Shown here piece after piece: positions 59,302 to 64,000 of a stretch of 64,000 nucleotides of DNA. Where the stretch lies: assembly GCF_029784165.1 (NCBI RefSeq), contig NC_073696.1:49421315-49485314 (forward strand). The letters run 5' to 3'. The notes beneath the pieces were generated by a model, which was not told where the DNA came from, made no database searches, and saw only the letters and a list, made by a program, of their open reading frames with translations. A program made the translations under genes and the position numbers. Each line of letters starts with the position of its first letter. Positions within the stretch are counted from its first letter, which is position 1. This DNA is from Wyeomyia smithii. Lineage: Eukaryota; Arthropoda; Insecta; Diptera; Culicidae.

Positions 59302-59620
59302 ACACCGGTCAACACCAGTTTTGCCATAGAGCTCAAAATGGAAAAAAGAGAAGATTTTATATATTTTAGCAGTACCTGTGAATTTTAGTGCTCCTAGCCG
59401 CATAGGATGTGCGTCAAAAGGCCGTAGAGTAACTGCTAGCCGGGTTCGTCGTTTCTCAGTTTGCTTACGGAAAAACTTTTTTGAAATCTTCGAGGACTAA
59501 ACGCACTTCTAACGAGGCTAAGGGCACTAAAATTCACAGAAAAGATTAAAAAGCTATAATGTTTTATTTCTTCCAGTATGAGTTCTAGGGCAAACTTACT
59601 TCGCTTTTATCGGCCAGTGT
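59302..59620. mobile_element. Foldback MITE-like element
   Basis: Ends ACACCGGTC (left) and GGCCAGTGT (right) are inverted, and GTTTTGCCATAGAGCTCA on the left resembles the complement of the right (GTTTGCCCTAGAACTCAT). An inner pair GTGAATTTTAGTGCTCCTAG (59378) and its near complement ending at 59537 also folds. No coding sequence. Superfamily unassigned. Confidence 0.65.
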
Positions 59621-60469
59621 TATTTACAAAAGTAGGTGGTTTTTCATTCTAATTCAATAATGGTACTAGAAACTAGGACTGGCGCCGGCGGGCAGATAAT
59701 ATTTTCAACAAATTCTGATAACTCTTACTTTCCGTTTGCTATAAATTTGTTCGAAGCAAGTTTTCTCTGTAAGAATCTCAGACATGAAATCTTTAATAAT
59801 TTTGAAAAACGATGTGAGCCCGAACATCGGGAAATAAAATATCTCATTTTTTCATTAACCTTTTTATTTTTTGTCGATTGAATGCCTTCGAAATGTTTAG
59901 GTAGAATTGATCAATGATTGCAAAATCTAAAAAACTTTTTTATAAAAACGATTTATTGCAAATGATTCATAGCGTTCTGATGAGAAATTTCCGATTAATC
60001 AGATCGTCCCATATAACAACATTGAATAAATCTAAAATTATAGCAAAAAATATCGATTTTTTGAAATCTGGTTTTTTCGTGAAAACTGTGAAAGGTTGGC
60101 TAAACATTAAAAAAAAATTAAATTTTCTGAAAATAATTTAAAAAATAAGTCAGAATGGTTTGTTGGTATAATATCTTCTGCAAAGTTGAAGACAGAAGTT
60201 TCGTCTGTGTGAACAAAAAAAAGTTGTTTTGTCCTTGTTGAAAAAATATCGTAGTAACGTAAAACCAAAACCCGTATTCGGCTCAGTGAATTTGAACCAT
60301 ATGTCAAAAAAAATGTTTTTGTACTAACGGGAAATCTAGCTTCAAGAGTATTTCCTAAGCCGAGTGCCTATTAAGGAACGAATATTTTTAAAGCCAGAAC
60401 GGTTCGTTTCATTGGTATAGTGTCTTCGGCAGCTTTCATATCAAGAAAACGGCATCGATCCTCGTTGGG
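59621..60469. other. Unassigned AT-rich sequence
   Basis: Open frames at 59636-59881 and 59914-60141 lack known motifs. GCCCGAACATCGGG (59818-59831) recalls the stem of the Helitron-like ends but has no CTAG after it. Confidence 0.4.
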
Positions 60470-61092
60470 TGGCAACCTTAGTGCAAATGTTATGAACTGT
60501 GATTAAATTGCTTCGGTTCTAGTGGTCCAACAGTTTGTGTGTGTGTTTCCAATACGGAGCGAACAAGAGCATAGAACGGCGATCCCAAGCAGTAGGGATC
60601 ACCAACATTTTTGGCAGCTCTAATGATGAATCCTAGATTTTGATTTGCTTTAGTAATAATATTTATGAACGAAAGCTGCGTGTCCCATAAAAATCCAAGG
60701 TCTCAAACAAGTCCAACTGTAACGACAGGACATCCGTCAATTTCGTAAACCCACTCAATGGCAGATTTATTCCTCGTGAGGGATATGACACAGCATTACT
60801 GTACGCTAATGACTAGTCGATTCCATCATTTTCCGAACATTTTAATAAGCCATTGTAGTTCAATGCAGTCTTAAACTAATCTGACAATGACGGAAATTGT
60901 GAGATCGACAGCATACGCAAGTTTACAACCAGAAGGAAGAAATATACAGACATCGTTGAAAAAGATCGAGTACAGTAAAGGTCCCAAATTGCTTCTTTGA
61001 GGCACTCTGGAACTGTTTGTAAAGCTGTAGAGCGAGTTGATCCAAATTTTATATCCAAATTACGGATGATTAAATAGGATACCAACCTGGAT
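60470..61092 (-). pseudogene. Jockey-clade reverse transcriptase remnant
   Basis: On the minus strand: SRVPQRSNLGPLLYSIFFND (about 60950-61010; family has GVPQGSNLGPLLF), then CKLAYAVDLTISV where the catalytic YADD is mutated to YAVD. Then come DCIELQWLIKMFGK, CCVISLTRNKSAIEWVYEID, DLGFLWDTQLSFINIITKAN, QNLGFIIRAAKNVGDPYCLG and ALVRSVLETH, the usual thumb region. At least three stops lie within the reading frame. Endonuclease, fingers and 3' tail are absent, so this is an old internal fragment. The A/T-rich run at 61109-61130 adjoins its upstream side. Confidence 0.8.
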
Positions 61093-61462
61093 AATAATAT
61101 TATCCTTCAAAAAAAAAAAAAAAAAAAAAACAAAACAAAAAAATAAGAAATAATACACATTGTAAAAAAAATTCGAAGAGAAGAGATTATTTTTTGGAAA
61201 TTTTAATTTTGATTTCCCCAAGTAGTTTTAATTTCCTCACAATCAAACAAGTACCAATGAACAGCTTACACAAGTCCGTTTTCGAGATACCTAATTTAGA
61301 ATAATATTTTCATGTTTCTTTTTTTTGTCTTACGATGCATATTTTTACAGAAAAGACAAAATTACTCTCTACAACTTTGCCGAAGACACCATAACTATCA
61401 AACAAATTTTAATTCTACAGGATTTTTTTTCTCATTCTTACATGATCGGACAGCCACCGATA
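61093..61462. other. A-rich run and dispersed-repeat fragment
   Basis: An A-run at about 61109-61130 is followed by AT-rich sequence. CTACAACTTTGCCGAAGACA (61370) is a dispersed motif also seen in variant form near 43965. No gene. Confidence 0.5.
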
Positions 61463-61466
61463 TTAA

Positions 61467-61606
61467 CCCTCTAGTGCCCAAATTAATTGTTAGACGGACT
61501 TCGAAAAAATCACTATGAAGCTTCATAAACATTTTTTAAGTTCTTATTGAAGCATTTTAGAGGTTCAACTGAAGACCGTCTAAAGGCGGCATTGGGAACT
61601 AAAGGG
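61467..61606. mobile_element. TTAA-type (piggyBac-like) MITE, copy 2
   Basis: 140 bp with ends CCCTCTAGTGCCCAA and, complemented, CCCTTTAGTTCCCAA, flanked on both sides by TTAA (61463-61466 and 61607-61610). TTAA target duplications and CCC-type ends are the hallmark of piggyBac-superfamily elements. AGACGG occurs near each end inside the arms. The decayed sister copy is at 25345-25486. Confidence 0.9.
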
Positions 61607-61917
61607 TTAAGCTAATCTATTGTAGTTTTCTTTGAAAAAAAAAAGAGATTTTTAAAATACAAGCTTTCTGTAAGAGTAGTTCTTTATTTTTTTTTAATTA
61701 GAAGATTGATTAAAATTTTATTTCACGGTGTTTTTCCCCCCGGAGAGTGGGTTGCTAGAATCATTATTTCAATATATCCCGTTACCATGCTTGTTTCCTT
61801 CTTGATCTCTTTTCTTTAGTGTTTTCACATTCTGCTAGTTACTTCGATATATCTCCAATTTCTGACTTTTTTTTATGTGTGGACTCATCACTGCGACCAG
61901 AGAATACTGCTCATAAA

Positions 61918-62883
61918 AGCATAAGAGTCCCATATAGAAATTTTCACAATTGAGAAAATTGCAAATGAAGTTCCAACCTTGCATTGAAGGCAAATAACTA
62001 TGACTTAACTAAAAGTATGTTTTATTCATCTGTATGTTCATGAGGTGGAACATTATATATTTCCATGAATTCTAAGAACTTTTGCATGGATTCCAGACTT
62101 GGAAATAACTGATGGGACTCGTTTGCCTTTATTTTTTCTCTATGTACAAAGAATAAACGCATATCAGTCTCCACGCATTATGAGGTGGCCAAGACATTTA
62201 TTATCGTTCCTTATTGAATCTGTCATGTGCAAAGTTTATTTCAGTCCAACATTTTAAGACCATACGAATTGCAAAACATCGATTCAGTTTCAATGGATTG
62301 TAACATGAACTGGGGCATGTTTTTCACCAAAAAGCACCTTAAGCTGATAGACGAAAGTTCGTTCGACGAAGAGTCTACAATGATTTTTTCCTTGAGTCCA
62401 CGAGGAATCGAGGCATACCGTAAGGCCACAATCCTGAACACTTGAATTCCACTCATCCCAGATGCTAAGAAGCATTTCTGGAAACAGTTGAAGTTGGAAA
62501 AACTTCACTATAACATTCGATTTTTTTCGAAAACACACATTAGTTTAAATGAGGTTTGATATCTCTAGCTCATTTTCAATTGTACCTTGCAAACATGAAC
62601 TGAGTTTAAATTTATTTAAGTCAATGATGTTTTTATGTGAACACTTTTCTTTTAATTGATAACATATGTGAAATGATTTTTTTTAGCACAATCGAATATA
62701 AACTAAGGATGGGACTCGTATGCCTTTATTTTCAATATGGGACTGACAAGGTTTGGTATTTTTTCAGTATTTTTCAGAACAAACTTTCAAATTTCATCAA
62801 GGCATACGAAAATTTGAACAAAATTAGATACATTGACAGCATAAACTAAAATTAGCCAAAAAGTAATATGGGACTCTTATGCT
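61918..62883. mobile_element. Unassigned element with 18-bp perfect terminal inverted repeats
   Basis: AGCATAAGAGTCCCATAT at 61918-61935 is the exact complement of ATATGGGACTCTTATGCT at 62866-62883. Two further relatives of this motif lie inside as direct copies: GATGGGACTCGTTTGCCTTT (62111) and GATGGGACTCGTATGCCTTT (62708). The 966-bp span contains a 50-codon ATG frame at 62293-62445 (start MDCNMNWGMFFTKKHLKL, later SLSPRGIEAYRKA), which I do not recognise. A derived DNA transposon or a composite of several repeats is possible. No target duplication was settled. Confidence 0.5.
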
Positions 62884-63171
62884 ATTATAGGCAGAATAGG
62901 TCTATTGTGATATTACCCAGGTGTTTTCTGTACTCCGCACTTAATATTATTGGCAGTATCACTATTGAAGTAAGTGATACGCTTATCATCCATATCCGTG
63001 CTTGTGTGTAAGATTTTACCTAACCGTTTCATGTTTACTACTCTACTATACCGAGCCTCTGTCCATCCTAACAATAACGCCTAATTACAATTCCCTGTAG
63101 AGAACTTTCATACGTTACTCACACCAGTTTTATAGTTTTATGATAAAAGGGACTTATTTTTGTTAGAAGGA

Positions 63172-63255
63172 GAGTGATTTTACTAAGATTCGAACCCACG
63201 ACTACCCGCTTTACCAAAGCGGACTCTGTAACCTTGCGGCTACGGAACTCCCCTT
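63172..63255 (-). mobile_element. tRNA-derived SINE-like fragment (copy 2)
   Basis: Read on the minus strand: AGGGGAGTTCCGTAGCCGCA then AGGTTACAGAGTCCGCTTT, with GTGGGTTCGAATCTTAG as B-box. The head is more complete than the copy at 14489-14553. The 5' GGGGAG and 3' sequence do not pair as a tRNA acceptor stem, so it is a SINE head or pseudo-tRNA. The family is distinct from the 23.5-kb SINE. Confidence 0.65.
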
Positions 63256-63512
63256 CTGATTTAGACGTGAATGCCATGTGTCTTGAATAAATAATAATAT
63301 TCCAGGTTCTGAATTGAGACTAGTTAGACACTTTTAATCCATATAAATTAGCAAATCTTTGAAAAGTTGAAGAAAGAAAAGTTGAAACATTTTCAATTCT
63401 TTGATGTTTTAAAATGCGTTATGGAACAGCCACCACACCACAAAACATTGATCCTCCTGTTTGGGCCACAATTCTGTACTTATCAATTGGATCCTAAAGC
63501 TATACCAGTTTT

Positions 63513-63780
63513 TATATGTCGTTCGAAAAAGCTGCGTTTTCTGAGAAAAACGTGATTTTTGAGAAATGTTTTTCGTTTTCCTTCGATTTTTAAATGAAGA
63601 ATAAAAAAACTGCTGGAAAGGTCTTAAATGACATTTCGCCCACGTACGGTGTATGAGAGAACTGTCATTTAAGGCATTTCGAGCAGTTTTTTGTTCATCA
63701 TTTGAAATTCGAAGGAAGACGATAAACGTTTTTTAAAAATCACGTTTTGCTCAGAAAATTGCACTCTTTCAGCTGATATA
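63513..63780. mobile_element. Palindromic MITE (copy 2)
   Basis: Same family as 35061-35311: right end complement TATATCAGCTGAAAGAGTGC then AATTTTCTGAGCAAAACG. Left arm GTCGTTCGAAAAAGCTGCGT then TTTCTGAGAAAAACGTGAT. Inner arms CTTAAATGACA and TGTCATTTAAG flank a loop of about 30 bases. The whole 268 bp folds into one hairpin with interspersed mismatches. The region after it, to 64000, has no feature. Confidence 0.85.
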
Positions 63781-64000
63781 TTAAATTCAGGAAACCGTGT
63801 AAAACTTTAGGACCCAAATGTTACTTCACCATATTGTTCGAATTTTTCAAAATAAAGCTTCAAAAATGAATATAACGTTTAATGATTTTCACATGTACGT
63901 AGAGTGGAACTACCACACCGTAATCAATGTTAAACTATATTCAAATTATTCCAAGAGTCAAATAAACCTTTTGAACGAAACTACAAACTAGTTGCTTAAA

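Noticed and set aside
59636..60141. Two + strand frames of 81 and 75 codons
   Set aside because: AT-rich, no ATG-supported context, no known motif; consistent with chance frames.

Overview
The window looks like nuclear DNA from an insect, most likely a mosquito (Culicidae, probably a culicine). This rests on its AT-rich sequence, the near absence of host coding sequence, and the mix of transposon families: I-clade, RTE, Jockey and R1 non-LTR retrotransposons, mariner remnants, tRNA-derived SINEs, many TA-, TTAA- and 8-bp-target MITEs, and Helitron-like repeats. The species is inferred from repeat type only. No bacterial operon, CRISPR array, rRNA gene or canonical tRNA gene was found.

Layout. 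1-6.1 kb is plain AT-rich sequence. 6.1-9.35 kb is a purine-rich satellite whose right half is a homogeneous GAAGTAA heptamer array. 9.7-12.1 kb holds the best host-gene candidate: a TATA box, an ATG with a GC-rich opening and, 2 kb on, an acceptor-like site followed by a short coding-like segment. 13.5-22.2 kb is a transposon cluster: a mariner N-terminal remnant, a tRNA-like SINE, a young I-clade element with RT and RNase H domains, a detached piece of the same kind of element's ORF1, and an RTE element. 22.5-29 kb is packed with MITEs, two SINEs, a (TA)n tract, a Helitron-like repeat carrying a nested TA-target MITE, and a mariner catalytic-domain remnant. 29-35 kb is mostly featureless. 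35-39.4 kb has a near-perfect palindromic MITE and a dispersed repeat broken by a second RTE fragment. 39.75-42.95 kb is a large inverted-repeat complex with roughly 610-bp arms, a partial third copy, a nested SINE and a nested foldback element with an 8-bp target duplication.

43-50.5 kb has scattered repeats and several GC-richer islands with splice-donor-like sites. 50.5-51.4 kb is a Helitron-like element with internal tandem repeats. 53.4-56.05 kb is a heavily decayed R1-clade element on the + strand. 56.3-58.04 kb is the most promoter- or 5'UTR-like stretch. 59-64 kb returns to repeats: a foldback MITE, a Jockey-clade RT remnant, a TTAA-target MITE, a 966-bp element with 18-bp perfect inverted ends, a tRNA-like SINE and a second copy of the 35-kb palindromic MITE.

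No intact autonomous transposon and no confidently identified host protein is present. I found no clear undescribed biological system. The strongest leads are the long-hairpin loci (39.75-42.95 kb and the 35 kb / 63.5 kb pair), which could make double-stranded RNA if transcribed, the same-strand bias of the retrotransposon remnants, and the candidate alternative 5' exons at 47-58 kb.
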